Counted from the first letter of the stretch, positions 50,839 to 60,832 are shown. The stretch: 64,000 nucleotides of DNA from Oxalobacteraceae bacterium (GCA_003537575.1 DPRS01000036.1:3398-67397), one strand, 5' to 3'. The notes: generated by a model not told the origin, from the sequence alone. Translations and numbers: made by a program.

Positions 50839-52899
50839 ATGCTAGCGAGTATCGCCACAATCAGCCATGCCGTTGCCGCACTGGCTTTCCTGTTTTTGAC
50901 CTTGCTTCTGCTGACCAGCTGGCGCGGTCGCCTGCACGGCATGTCCATCATCGGTGTCTGCCTGGTGAGCGCAACCTGGGCGGCTGCGCTGGCATGGCAG
51001 GCATACGAACTCAGCCCTTTTTCCCTGTTTTCACAAGTTCTGGAACTGCTGCGCGGAACAGGCTGGTGCGCATTTCTGTTAGTGCTGCTGAAACCGGACG
51101 CCGCCACCAGAGCGTTGGCCATCCTGAAAGGCAAGCTCATCCTCGCCGGCGCAGCGCTGCTAAGCGTTCTGTCTTTCTTCCAGCCGGCATTCCTGTATGC
51201 CATACTTGGCCTGGCCGCCCATCCGGTCGCGCGCATTGCGCTGGCGATTGCCGGCATGCTACTGGTGGAACAACTGTTCAGGAATACGCCTGCGCGCGAG
51301 CGCTGGGGCATCAAGTTTGCGTGCCTCGGCATCGGCGGCATGTTCGCCTACGACTTCTATCTCTACAGCGATGCCATGCTGTTCCGCCAGATCAATGCGG
51401 AAATATGGGCTGCGCGCGGCGCCGTCAATGCGCTGGCCGTGCCGCTGCTGGCAATTTCCGCCGCACGCAATCCGAAGTGGTCGCCGGGAATTTCAGTGTC
51501 GCGCCGGGTCCTCTATCATTCGGCGGCCTTGCTGGGCTCGGCGATCTATCTGCTGGCCATGGCGGCAGCCGGCTACTATCTGCGCTTCTTCGGCGGCAAC
51601 TGGGGCAATGTGATGCAGGTGGTGTTCCTGGCGGGGGCGCTGCTGGTTCTGGTGGCCGTGCTATTTTCAGGAGCATGTCGCGCCTGGCTGCGGGTATTCA
51701 TCAGCAAGCACTTCTATAGCTATGGCTACGATTACCGGGAAGAATGGATCCGCTTCACCCGGACCCTGTCCAAACAGGGCCCCGCGCTCGGCGAGCGTAC
51801 CATTCAGGCGGTAGCCGACCTGGTGGAAAGCCCGGCTGGCGCCCTGTATCTCGCACGCGAATCCGGCCAGTGCGAAGCAGTCGCCCGCTGGAACCTGAAC
51901 CCGCCCGATTCGGCGGAACCTGTCGATGGCGTTTTTTGCCGCTTCCTGGAAAACAAGGAATGGGTAGTCGACCTGGAGGAGGAACGCTCCGGGCTCGGCA
52001 GCCTTGCAGATGCCGCCATTCCGCAATGGCTGCTGGATTTTCCACGGGCCTGGCTGGTCGTGCCGCTCCTCCTGCAGGGCAGGCTGTTCGGTTTCATGGT
52101 GCTGGCGCAGCCGCGCAGCCGCATCCGCCTGAACTGGGAAGTGCTGGATTTGCTGAAAATCGCCGGTAGCCAGGCGGCCAGCTATCTGGCGCAGCAGGAA
52201 GCCGCAAACGCATTGATGGTGGCGCGCCAGTTCGAATCGTTCAACCGCATGTCCACTTTCATGGTGCATGACCTGAAAAACCTGGTGTTCCAGCTTTCGC
52301 TGCTGCTATCGAATGCGGAAAAACACAAGCATAATCCGGCCTTCCAGCAAGACATGCTGGAAACAGTCGAGCTGTCGGTGCAGAAGATGAAATTGCTGCT
52401 GCAAAAGCTGGCCAGAGGCATATCGGTCGAAACGCCGGCACCACTACCGCTAGACCAGCTGCTGCTGCAGGCGGTGGCGGCAAAATCCGGCAGCGAACCG
52501 AAACCGACGCTTGATGCTGCCGAAGATGGAATCGCGGTATTCGCCAACTGGTCGCGTCTGGAACGGGTCATCGGCCACCTGATCCAGAATGCTATCGAAG
52601 CCACGCCCAAGGATGGTAAAGTTAGCGTCCGGCTGGAAAGGCAAGGCGATGCCGCCATCGTCACGGTCAGCGATAGCGGCACCGGCATGAGCGAAGAATT
52701 CATCCGCGAGAAACTGTTCACGCCCTTCGAGTCGACCAAGGCTGGGGGCATGGGGATCGGCGTTTTCGAAAGCCGCGAATACATCAATGAACTGGGCGGC
52801 AGGCTGGAAGTGGAAAGCCAGCCATCGCGCGGCACGGTTTTCCGCCTGAGCTTGCCGCTGCAAACGACTGCAGAGCATGCGGTCGACATGGCGGCATGA
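50839..52899 (+). CDS. prsK: Membrane histidine kinase PrsK (PEP-CTERM system)
   Basis: A 686-residue sensor: eight or so N-terminal membrane helices (about 1-280), a GAF-like region (about 310-460), then the kinase domain. The H-box is MVHDLKNLVFQ, the N-box LIQNAIEATP, and the G-boxes VSDSGTGMSEEF and GGMGIGVFES. It pairs with PrsR just downstream. The signal is not known. Confidence 0.95.
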   Translation: MLASIATISHAVAALAFLFLTLLLLTSWRGRLHGMSIIGVCLVSATWAAALAWQAYELSPFSLFSQVLELLRGTGWCAFLLVLLKPDAATRALAILKGKLILAGAALLSVLSFFQPAFLYAILGLAAHPVARIALAIAGMLLVEQLFRNTPARERWGIKFACLGIGGMFAYDFYLYSDAMLFRQINAEIWAARGAVNALAVPLLAISAARNPKWSPGISVSRRVLYHSAALLGSAIYLLAMAAAGYYLRFFGGNWGNVMQVVFLAGALLVLVAVLFSGACRAWLRVFISKHFYSYGYDYREEWIRFTRTLSKQGPALGERTIQAVADLVESPAGALYLARESGQCEAVARWNLNPPDSAEPVDGVFCRFLENKEWVVDLEEERSGLGSLADAAIPQWLLDFPRAWLVVPLLLQGRLFGFMVLAQPRSRIRLNWEVLDLLKIAGSQAASYLAQQEAANALMVARQFESFNRMSTFMVHDLKNLVFQLSLLLSNAEKHKHNPAFQQDMLETVELSVQKMKLLLQKLARGISVETPAPLPLDQLLLQAVAAKSGSEPKPTLDAAEDGIAVFANWSRLERVIGHLIQNAIEATPKDGKVSVRLERQGDAAIVTVSDSGTGMSEEFIREKLFTPFESTKAGGMGIGVFESREYINELGGRLEVESQPSRGTVFRLSLPLQTTAEHAVDMAA

Positions 52900-52965
52900 G
52901 TGCAGGCGGGTACGCATACGAATAGTGCGGAGCAAACAAGGCGCAACCGGACAAAAGGGAATACG

Positions 52966-54324
52966 GTGAGTCAAATCAAGAAAAAATTGCTGGTGATCGA
53001 AGATGATCCCGGCCTGCAAAAGCAATTGCGCTGGAGCTTCGACGCCTATGAAGTGCTGGTGGCCGGCGACCGCGAGAGCGCCCTGGCGGAAGTGCGGCGC
53101 CATGAACCGGCCGTCATTACCATGGACCTCGGCCTGCCGCCTGATCCCGACGGCGCCAGCGAAGGCCTGGCGACTCTGCAGCAAATCCTTTCGCTGATGC
53201 CGGATGCGAAGATCATCGTCCTGTCCGGCAACCAGGAGCGCGCCAATGCAGTCAAGGCGATCGGCATGGGCGCCTATGACTTCCACCAGAAACCCTTCGA
53301 CCCCGAAATGCTGGGCCTGGTCATCGAGCGCGCATTCTTCCTGCATGCGCTTCAACAGGAAAACCGCAAGCTGCAGCAGACACAGGGCGATTCGCCGATG
53401 GGCGGCATCGTCAGCCGCGATCCCGGCATGCTGAAAGTCTGCCGCAATATCGAAAAAGTGGCGCCATCCTCCGCTACCGTGATGGTGCTGGGTGAAAGCG
53501 GCACCGGCAAGGAAGTGCTGGCCAGGGCCCTGCACCAGTTGAGTTCGCGCCGCGACAAGCGCTTCATGGCCATCAACTGCGCCGCCATCCCGGAAAACCT
53601 GCTCGAAAGCGAATTATTCGGCTATGAGAAAGGCGCCTTCACCGGCGCCGTCAAGCAAACCCTCGGCAAGATCGAACTGGCCAACGAAGGCACTTTCTTT
53701 CTCGACGAGGTGGGCGACCTGCCGATGGCGCTGCAGGCGAAACTGCTGCGATTCCTGCAGGAGCGCGTCATCGAGCGGATCGGCGGCCATAAGGAAATCC
53801 CGGTGGACGTGCGCATCGTCTGCGCCACCCACCAGAAGCTCAAGGAACTGACTGCGGCCGGCAAGTTCCGTGAAGACCTGTATTACCGCCTGAGCGAAAT
53901 CGTCGTGACGATCCCGCCCTTGCGCGAACGCATCGGCGACGCCGCCTTGCTGGCCCATCATTTCAAGAACCGCTTCAGCGAGGCGGAAGGCCGTTCGCGC
54001 CTGAACTTCAGCGCCGATGCCCTGGGCCTGATCGAAAGCCACCTCTGGCCCGGCAACGTCCGCGAAATGGAAAACTGCATCAAGCGCGCAGTGATCATGG
54101 CAGACGGCCCGCAGATCGTCGCCGACGACCTTGGCCTGGCCGATACACCGGCCATCGAGGAGCCGCTTAACCTGCGGCAGATACGCGACGAAGCCGAGCA
54201 CAGGGCGCTGGTGAAAGCGCTGGCCAGGACCGACGGCAATATCGTCAAGGCAGCCGAGATGCTGGGCGTCAGCCGGCCGACCATTTACGACCTGATGACC
54301 CGTCACGGCGTCAGGCAGGCCTGA
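52966..54324 (+). CDS. prsR: Sigma-54 response regulator PrsR (PEP-CTERM system)
   Basis: A 452-residue NtrC-type activator. The receiver domain (LLVIEDDPGLQ, ITMDLGLP as phosphoacceptor, KPFDPEMLG) is followed by an AAA+ domain with Walker A GESGTGKEVLARAL and the sigma-54 contact loop KGAFTGAVKQ, and a C-terminal Fis-type helix-turn-helix (NIVKAAEMLGVSRPTIYDLM). The start GTG at 52966 has AAGGG upstream. Its targets probably include the three sigma-54 promoters found in this window. Confidence 0.95.
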   Translation: MSQIKKKLLVIEDDPGLQKQLRWSFDAYEVLVAGDRESALAEVRRHEPAVITMDLGLPPDPDGASEGLATLQQILSLMPDAKIIVLSGNQERANAVKAIGMGAYDFHQKPFDPEMLGLVIERAFFLHALQQENRKLQQTQGDSPMGGIVSRDPGMLKVCRNIEKVAPSSATVMVLGESGTGKEVLARALHQLSSRRDKRFMAINCAAIPENLLESELFGYEKGAFTGAVKQTLGKIELANEGTFFLDEVGDLPMALQAKLLRFLQERVIERIGGHKEIPVDVRIVCATHQKLKELTAAGKFREDLYYRLSEIVVTIPPLRERIGDAALLAHHFKNRFSEAEGRSRLNFSADALGLIESHLWPGNVREMENCIKRAVIMADGPQIVADDLGLADTPAIEEPLNLRQIRDEAEHRALVKALARTDGNIVKAAEMLGVSRPTIYDLMTRHGVRQA

Positions 54325-54337
54325 AACGGACTGGCGC

Positions 54338-55942
54338 ATGCCGATGTCCCATCTCGTACACGAATCGATTGTCCGTCAGGCGATGCAGGCGCCGCAGTCG
54401 CCTGCGCTGACCTGCGGAAACGACTCCTGGAACTATGCCGAGCTGTGCTCGGCAATGGAATCGTTCGCCCAAGGCTTGCTGAAGCTTGGCCTGCAGCCCG
54501 GCGAACGCGTCGCCATCTATCTCGAAAAGCGCCTCGAAAACGTGGCGGCCATGTTCGGCGCCGCCGCCGCGGGCGGCGTCTTCGTCCCGGTCAACCCGTT
54601 GCTCAGGCAGCATCAGGTGGCCCATATACTGCGCGACTGCGACGTGCGCATCCTGGTGACCTCGGCCGAGCGGCTGGCCATGCTGGGCGGAGCGATTGCC
54701 GACTGCCCGGCGCTGAAGACGATCATCGTAACGGGGCCGGCAATAGCGGCGGCGTCGACGATGCCGACCGTGATTGCCTGGGCCAATCTGTTGGCCAGCG
54801 CTGGCGCCGCTGCAACAAGCGGCATACGACCGCATCGCAGGATCGATGGCGATATGGCTGCTATCCTGTACACTTCCGGCAGCACCGGGCGCCCTAAGGG
54901 GGTAGTGCTGTCGCACCGCAATCTGGTGGCCGGCGCGGCCAGCGTGGCCAGCTACCTTGGCAACAACGCCGATGACCGCATCCTGTCGGTGCTGCCTCTC
55001 AGCTTCGATTACGGACTCAACCAGCTGACCACGGCCTTTGAAGTCGGCGCCTGCGCCGTTCTGATGAATTACCTGCTGCCCCGGGACATCCCCGCGGCGG
55101 TCGCCGTCCACGGCATCACCGGGCTGGCGGCCGTGCCTGCACTGTGGACGCAGCTGGCACGCCAGGCATGGCCGCAAGTGGACACGCTACGCTACATCAC
55201 CAATTCCGGCGGCGTCATGCCGCAAGAAACCCTGGCGTCGCTGCGCCGCATGCTGCCCGCCACAAAAGTATTTCTCATGTATGGCCTGACCGAGGCATTC
55301 CGCTCCACTTACCTGCCGCCGGAGGAGCTGGACCGACGTCCCGATTCGATCGGGCGCGCAATTCCCAATGCCGAAGTCCTGGTGCTGCGTCCGGACGGCT
55401 CTCCGTGCGCCGCCGGCGAGCCCGGCGAGCTGGTGCATCGCGGGGCGCTGGTTTCGCTGGGTTACTGGAACGACGCCGCGCAAACCGCGCAGCGATTCCG
55501 TCCGCTTCCCCGCTCCGGCACCGGTTTGCCGCTGCCGGAAATCGCGGTCTGGTCGGGCGACACGGTGAAGATGGATGAAGAAGGATTTCTCTACTTCATC
55601 GGGCGCGCTGATGACATGATCAAGGTCTCCGGCTACCGCATCAGCCCTGCCGAAATCGAGGAAGTCATCCTCGCTTCCGGACTGACGGCGGAAGCGGCGG
55701 CACTTGGCGTACCTCACCCCGCGCTCGGCCAGGCCATCGTCATCGTCGCCAAACGTGCCGGAAAAGATGTGACGCCAGCCACGCTCCTGCAGGAATGCCG
55801 GCGCTGCCTGCCTGCCTACATGCTGCCGTCGCACATCGCCGTGAATGAAGAAGACCTGCCGCGCAACCCGAATGGCAAGATCGATCGCAAGGCATTGCAG
55901 GCAGAGTTTGCCGGCCTGTTTGAAAACGAAAGCCCGTCATGA
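54338..55942 (+). CDS. Exosortase-A-associated acyl-CoA ligase
   Basis: A 534-residue AMP-forming ligase. The AMP-binding core shows ILYTSGSTGRPKGVVLSHRN, NNADDRILSVLPLSFDYGLNQL and MYGLTEAFRSTYLPPEELD, and the C-terminal domain holds RADDMIKVSGYRISPAEIEEV and ARNPNGKIDRKAL-like sequence. It likely activates an acid for the acyl carrier protein at 41923. It starts 14 nt after prsR and overlaps the decarboxylase gene by 4 nt. Confidence 0.94.
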   Translation: MPMSHLVHESIVRQAMQAPQSPALTCGNDSWNYAELCSAMESFAQGLLKLGLQPGERVAIYLEKRLENVAAMFGAAAAGGVFVPVNPLLRQHQVAHILRDCDVRILVTSAERLAMLGGAIADCPALKTIIVTGPAIAAASTMPTVIAWANLLASAGAAATSGIRPHRRIDGDMAAILYTSGSTGRPKGVVLSHRNLVAGAASVASYLGNNADDRILSVLPLSFDYGLNQLTTAFEVGACAVLMNYLLPRDIPAAVAVHGITGLAAVPALWTQLARQAWPQVDTLRYITNSGGVMPQETLASLRRMLPATKVFLMYGLTEAFRSTYLPPEELDRRPDSIGRAIPNAEVLVLRPDGSPCAAGEPGELVHRGALVSLGYWNDAAQTAQRFRPLPRSGTGLPLPEIAVWSGDTVKMDEEGFLYFIGRADDMIKVSGYRISPAEIEEVILASGLTAEAAALGVPHPALGQAIVIVAKRAGKDVTPATLLQECRRCLPAYMLPSHIAVNEEDLPRNPNGKIDRKALQAEFAGLFENESPS

Positions 55943-57174
55943 GCAGCGACAAACCCATCCATGCGCCGCAAACGCACTTTCCCGTGCATGACGGCTGCCT
56001 GCATATCGGCGGCATTGCCTTGCCGCGCCTGGCCCAGCGAGTCGGCCGCACGCCCTTCTATGCCTATGAACGCGCCGCGCTGAACGCGCGGATGGGCGAT
56101 TTGCGCGCCGCGCTGCCCGCCGGTATACGCATTCATTATTCGCTCAAGGCCAATCCGATGCCCGCTTTGGTGCAGCACATGTCCAGCCTGGCGGATGGCC
56201 TCGACGTGGCGTCCGGCGGCGAACTGAAAACGGCCCTGGACACCGGCATGCAGACGGATCGGATCAGTTTCGCCGGGCCAGGCAAGTCCGAAACCGAACT
56301 GGCGCAGGCAATCGCTGCCGGCGCCGTGGTCCACCTGGAATCGCTGCGAGATATCGACATCGTCAATCGCCTCGGCCAGTCGCTCGGGCTGCGGCCGGCA
56401 GTCATGTTGCGCGTCAATCCGGATTTTGAACTGAAATCCTCGGGCATGAAAATGGGAGGCGGGCCCCGTCAATTCGGCGTGGATGCGGAACAGGCGCCCG
56501 AGCTGCTGCGCCGTATCGCCATGCGGGATCTCGATTGGCGCGGGCTGCACATCTTCAGCGGCTCGCAAAACCTGAACGCGCAAGCCATCGCCGAAACCCA
56601 GGAAAAAACCTTCGAACTGGCCATGCGGCTGGCCGACCATGCCGCGCAGGCGCCGCGCCTCTTGAATATCGGCGGCGGCTTCGGCATTCCCTATTTTGCC
56701 GGTGAAAAGGCGCTGGATCTGCAACCGATCGCCGCTACGCTGGCGCGCTGGCTGCCGCGTGTGCAAGCCACGCTGGATGGCGCCGAAGTGGCGCTGGAAC
56801 TGGGGCGCTACCTGGTCGGAGAAGCCGGCATCTACGTCGCGCGCGTAGTGGACCGCAAGGTTTCACGAGGCCAAGTCTTCCTGGTCATGGATGGCGGCAT
56901 GCATCACCACCTGGCCGCATCCGGGAATCTGGGGCAAGTCATCCGCAAAAATTACCCGGTCGCCATCGGCAACCGCATGCAGGAAGAAAAATCGGAAATC
57001 GCCTCTGTGGTCGGGCCGCTATGCACACCCCTGGACGTGCTGGCCGAGCGCATGGAATTGCCGGCGGCGCAGGTGGGTGACCTGATCGTGGTATTCCAGT
57101 CCGGCGCCTACGGCCTCAGCGCCAGTCCCTCGGCTTTTCTCGGCCACCCGCAGGCGCTGGAAGTGCTGGTCTAG
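55939..57174 (+). CDS. Exosortase-A-associated PLP-dependent decarboxylase
   Basis: A 411-residue alanine-racemase-fold decarboxylase. IHYSLKANPMPALVQHM contains the PLP Lys; HIFSGSQNLN and NIGGGFGIPYF are fold blocks, with VVGPLCTPLDVLAERM late in the protein. It resembles diaminopimelate or ornithine-type decarboxylases but belongs to the exosortase-A set. It is translationally coupled to the ligase gene. The substrate is unknown. Confidence 0.93.
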   Translation: MSSDKPIHAPQTHFPVHDGCLHIGGIALPRLAQRVGRTPFYAYERAALNARMGDLRAALPAGIRIHYSLKANPMPALVQHMSSLADGLDVASGGELKTALDTGMQTDRISFAGPGKSETELAQAIAAGAVVHLESLRDIDIVNRLGQSLGLRPAVMLRVNPDFELKSSGMKMGGGPRQFGVDAEQAPELLRRIAMRDLDWRGLHIFSGSQNLNAQAIAETQEKTFELAMRLADHAAQAPRLLNIGGGFGIPYFAGEKALDLQPIAATLARWLPRVQATLDGAEVALELGRYLVGEAGIYVARVVDRKVSRGQVFLVMDGGMHHHLAASGNLGQVIRKNYPVAIGNRMQEEKSEIASVVGPLCTPLDVLAERMELPAAQVGDLIVVFQSGAYGLSASPSAFLGHPQALEVLV

Positions 57175-57202
57175 TCCCCCCGCAGCTGGCCGTCAGAAGC
57201 GC

Positions 57203-57838
57203 TTAAAAATAACTTTCCGGGATCACCAGGATATCGCCGGGCTGCATCGGCACGTTTGCCGAAATGTCGCCATCGCGAATCAGGTCGCTCAGGCGTACGG
57301 CCAATTGCCGCTGCTTCCCATCCGCGGTGCGGATAATGTTGGCACGATTGCCGGCAGCGAATTCGGTGACGCCACCCACGGCGATCAATACATCCATCAG
57401 CGACATGCCCTGGCGATAGGGCAGCGCCTGTGGCTTGGCTGCCTGGCCGATCACGCGAATCTGCTCGCTGTACGGACCGACAAAACCGGTGACGATGACC
57501 GTCACCACCGGTTGCTGAATGAATTTCGACAGCGCCTTTTCGATGTCGCGCGCCAGCCCGGTCGGCGTCTTGCCGCTGGCAGTCAAGTCTTCCACCAGCG
57601 GTGTCGTGATCTTGCCATCGGGCCGCACCGTCACCGACATGGAAACTTCGGGATTGCGCCAAACGGTGACATTGACCGTATCGCCCGGACCAATCAGGTA
57701 TTCGCGCGGGGAAGATGGCGCCGCAGCCGGCGCTTCGGGCAATTGCGGCGCCGAAGTGCAAGCACTGACGAGCAGAATCGCCAGGCCACCCGCAACCAGA
57801 TTCAGCAGTTTAAGCAAGTCTTGGAAAAGCGCTTTCAC
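57203..57838 (-). CDS. Exopolysaccharide export lipoprotein (Wza-like)
   Basis: A 211-residue protein with a lipobox LVSAC (Cys27), a polysaccharide export domain (YLIGPGDTVNVTVWRNPEVS, VRPDGKITTPLVEDL) and an SLBB-like region (ALPYRQGMSLMDVLIAVGGVTEFAAGN). It forms the outer-membrane export channel. It is the only EPS gene on the minus strand and shares the 57839-58251 intergenic region with the chain-length gene. Confidence 0.93.
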   Translation of the reverse strand: MKALFQDLLKLLNLVAGGLAILLVSACTSAPQLPEAPAAAPSSPREYLIGPGDTVNVTVWRNPEVSMSVTVRPDGKITTPLVEDLTASGKTPTGLARDIEKALSKFIQQPVVTVIVTGFVGPYSEQIRVIGQAAKPQALPYRQGMSLMDVLIAVGGVTEFAAGNRANIIRTADGKQRQLAVRLSDLIRDGDISANVPMQPGDILVIPESYF

Positions 57839-58021
57839 TTGAGTTCCCTCTTTCCAATAAATGGGCTGGCTTGATCATTCAACCTCTGTCGAATAAGCCA
57901 TTTGTCATTAGCATTCAAGCATGATGTTACCATTACCACAAGATAAAAATTTCTTTATTAACATCAAATTATCGTTTTTTCTGTTATGAAATGCTTATTT
58001 TGAATCAATTACCCCCATTTA

Positions 58022-58037
58022 ATTTCTGACCAGAAAT
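58022..58037. promoter_or_regulatory. Short palindrome between EPS export and chain-length genes
   Basis: ATTTCTG-AC-CAGAAAT is a perfect 7-bp inverted repeat about 120 bp upstream of the sigma-54 promoter. It is at a distance typical of an enhancer. The 57839-58251 region is otherwise AT-rich and has no gene. Confidence 0.35.
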
Positions 58038-58074
58038 ATAAGCTTTGAGAAACCGAAAATTAAAAATAAAAGTA

Positions 58075-58086
58075 GCCAATCTTACA
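58075..58086 (+). promoter_or_regulatory. Weak third copy of the candidate enhancer core
   Basis: GCCAATCTTACA shares GC-N3-TCTTACA with the element upstream of the PEP-CTERM gene and lies 63 bp before the -24 element. The upstream TGTC half is absent. Tentative. Confidence 0.25.
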
Positions 58087-58148
58087 AAATTACACGTTTG
58101 CTATAGTGCAAAAATGTTATATTTCCGCTAGCATTTCAATTTTCAAAT

Positions 58149-58163
58149 TGGCAATATTATTGC
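58149..58163 (+). promoter_or_regulatory. Sigma-54 (-24/-12) promoter of the EPS chain-length operon
   Basis: TGGCAATATTATTGC has the invariant GG and GC at the right spacing and an exact TTGC. It lies 89 bp upstream of the ATG at 58252. It is probably driven by PrsR. Confidence 0.75.
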
Positions 58164-58251
58164 GCCTGCTCTGCATGGCAAGAGCACGCATGAACCGAAC
58201 TGCCCCAGCAAGCGCAGGCATCGATCTACCCCATACGGAGAATCTGGCAAG

Positions 58252-59775
58252 ATGGAGGAACTGCTATCCCAGTTGCAGGCCCTGGTAAAGGGTGTCTCGA
58301 AATACCGCTGGTATGCGATGGCCATCGCCTGGGTAGTGACACTGGCAGGCGGTGTGGCCGTTATCACCTTGCCCGATACTTACCAATCTTCCGCCCGGGT
58401 TTTCGTCGATACGCAAAGCGTGCTCAAACCCCTGCTGTCCGGCATGACCAGCGTGCCAAATGTGGAACAGCAGGTTTCCATCATGAGCAGGACCCTTCTC
58501 AGCCGTCCGAACATCGAGCGCGTGATTCGCATGGTGGACCTAGACATCAAGACAGGCACGGCGAAGGACAAGGAAAAGCTGATCGACGAGCTAATTTCCC
58601 ATATCAAAATCAATGGCACGATCCAGAACGATATCTACACCATCTCCTATACCGGCGAGAGCCCCAGGCTGACCAAGGATGTAGTCCAGTCCCTGCTCAC
58701 CATCTTTGTCGAAGGCAGCTTCGGCGGCAAGAAGAACGATTCCGCCAAGGCGATCCAGTTCATCGACGAGCAGATCAAGGCGTATGAGGACAAGCTGGCG
58801 GCCGCCGAGAATGCGCTCAAGGATTTCAAGCTGAAACACATGGGCTTGCTGCCGCGCCAGGGCAGTGACTACGGCAGCAAGCTGTTTGAAATGTCGGATC
58901 AACTGAATCAGGCCAGACTGGAGTTGCGCGAAGCCGAACAGGCTCGTGACGCCATCAAACGGCAGATTTCCGGTGACGACACAGGCGCTACGCCGGCCAC
59001 GGTCGCGGTCGCCAACCCCGAAATCGATGAACGGATCCAGCTTCAGCACAAGAACCTGGACACGTTGCGCATGCAATATACCGAGCAGCATCCGGACATC
59101 GTTTCGACCAAGAGACTGATCGCCCAGCTTGAGGCACGCAAGGTCGAAGAGGGCAAGATAAAGAAAGTCGGCGGCGATCCAGGCGCGAATTACAGCCCGA
59201 TGCTGCAGCAGTTGAAGGTATCTCTCTCCACCGCTGAAGCGCGCACCGCATCGATGCGCGCGCGTGTGGACGAATACGCCTCGCGTGTCGCCCGCCTGAA
59301 GGAGATGAGCATGGCGGCGCCGGAAGTCGAAACCCAGCTGGCGCAGCTTAACCGCGACTATCAGATCAATAAGGAAAACTATGAAAAGCTGGTCGCCAGC
59401 CGCGAAGCCGCCAAACTATCGGGGGAATTGAGCGCGACCACGGAAATGATGACATTCCGCGTGGTCGACCCGCCCACCCTGCCGCTGCGCCCCACCGGAC
59501 CGAAACGCGCCATGCTGTTTGCCGGCCTGCTGGCGGCAGCGCTGGCCGCAGGGATTGCAGTTGCTCTCTTGCTGAGCAAAATCCGTCCGACATTCCTGAG
59601 CCAGAACGAATTACGCAACGAAACCGGCTTGCCGATACTGGGCACGGTGACCATGATCTGGACCGAGCAGGAAAAGCAGCGGCGCAAGAAAAGACTGTAT
59701 GCATTCGGCCTGTCGTTCGCATCGCTCATTGTCATGTATGGCGGCGTGATGTCAGTCATCCTGCTGAAATCGTAG
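58252..59775 (+). CDS. XrtA-associated polysaccharide chain-length protein (Wzz-type)
   Basis: A 507-residue inner-membrane protein: TM near residues 20-43, a long periplasmic coiled-coil region (IDEQIKAYEDKLAAAENALKDF, LEARKVEEGK, RMKARVDEYASRVARL-like), a C-terminal Wzz/GNVR block (LAQLNRDYQINKENYEKLVASREAA) and TMs near 420 and 490. It regulates polymer length with the tyrosine kinase that follows. First gene of an operon from the sigma-54 promoter. Confidence 0.94.
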   Translation: MEELLSQLQALVKGVSKYRWYAMAIAWVVTLAGGVAVITLPDTYQSSARVFVDTQSVLKPLLSGMTSVPNVEQQVSIMSRTLLSRPNIERVIRMVDLDIKTGTAKDKEKLIDELISHIKINGTIQNDIYTISYTGESPRLTKDVVQSLLTIFVEGSFGGKKNDSAKAIQFIDEQIKAYEDKLAAAENALKDFKLKHMGLLPRQGSDYGSKLFEMSDQLNQARLELREAEQARDAIKRQISGDDTGATPATVAVANPEIDERIQLQHKNLDTLRMQYTEQHPDIVSTKRLIAQLEARKVEEGKIKKVGGDPGANYSPMLQQLKVSLSTAEARTASMRARVDEYASRVARLKEMSMAAPEVETQLAQLNRDYQINKENYEKLVASREAAKLSGELSATTEMMTFRVVDPPTLPLRPTGPKRAMLFAGLLAAALAAGIAVALLLSKIRPTFLSQNELRNETGLPILGTVTMIWTEQEKQRRKKRLYAFGLSFASLIVMYGGVMSVILLKS

Positions 59776-59868
59776 CGGCAAGCCAGGCACAAGGGCCGCA
59801 CCGGAATTCAAATTGCAGAATCGCCGCAGGAAACCGTTTGCGGCCAGTCAGAAATATGGGGATTTAGC

Positions 59869-60831
59869 GTGAGCATAATCGAGAAGGCCATCAGCAAGCT
59901 TGATCAAGGCAAGAGCGAGACACCGCAGTCGCCCGCCATTGCCGGCTCTGCCGGGGAGATGCCGACACATGCGCCAGCCGCTGATGATCTCGCCCCCGCT
60001 CTAGCTCCGGCTCCGGCCTCAACTACAGTTGCCGCCACACCGGTGCCCGTTGCAGCATCCAGCCTGACGGATGCTTCCCAACTCCATACCGGGGACAACC
60101 GGAGGTCGAAGCGCGTGGAAATCAACCTCGCGCACCTGCACGGTCTTGGCATGGTGACGCCGGATGGCGGCAGGACCTCAATCGCCGAGGAATTCCGGCT
60201 GATCAAGCGTCCTTTGCTCGACAAGGCTTTCAGCCGGTCAGATAGCGCCACGGCCAATCACGGCAACCTGGTCATGGTAACCAGTTCCTTGCCTGGTGAA
60301 GGAAAGACTTTTTGTGCAGTGAATCTGGCAATCAGCATCGCCATGGAAATGGACCATACCGTGCTATTGGTCGATGCCGATGTGGCGCGTCCCTCGGTCC
60401 CGCGATTCCTGGGATTGAAGAATGAAGCTGGATTAATGGACATCCTGCTCGACGACAAGCTTGACCTGGCGGACGTCATGCTCAAGACAAATATCGACTC
60501 GCTGAGCTTTCTGCCCGCCGGCAGAAGCCACCGCAATGCGACCGAGCTCCTGGCCAGCCAGACCATGAGCCGCCTGCTCGACGAGATCGCCAAGCGCTAT
60601 CCGGATCGGATCGTAATTTTTGATTCGCCACCGGTACTGCTGACCACCGAATCGCGCGTTCTCGCCAGCCAGATGGGGCAGATCGTGATGGTGGTGGAAG
60701 CCCAGAAAACGACGCAGCATGCGGTCAAGTCCGTACTGCGCCAGCTCGGTTCGACGGCAAATGTCAGCCTGCTGTACAACAAGTCCAGGGGATTCTCGGG
60801 CGAAGAGTATTATGGGCACTACTATAACTAG
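59869..60831 (+). CDS. XrtA-associated tyrosine autokinase
   Basis: A 320-residue bacterial tyrosine kinase. Walker A SSLPGEGKTFCAVNLAIS, Walker A' LLVDADVARP and Walker B IVIFDSPPVLL are present. The tail GEEYYGHYYN is the Tyr-rich autophosphorylation cluster. Residues 20-75 are a Pro/Ala-rich linker. It works with the chain-length protein to control EPS assembly. Confidence 0.94.
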   Translation: MSIIEKAISKLDQGKSETPQSPAIAGSAGEMPTHAPAADDLAPALAPAPASTTVAATPVPVAASSLTDASQLHTGDNRRSKRVEINLAHLHGLGMVTPDGGRTSIAEEFRLIKRPLLDKAFSRSDSATANHGNLVMVTSSLPGEGKTFCAVNLAISIAMEMDHTVLLVDADVARPSVPRFLGLKNEAGLMDILLDDKLDLADVMLKTNIDSLSFLPAGRSHRNATELLASQTMSRLLDEIAKRYPDRIVIFDSPPVLLTTESRVLASQMGQIVMVVEAQKTTQHAVKSVLRQLGSTANVSLLYNKSRGFSGEEYYGHYYN

Positions 60832-60832
60832 A

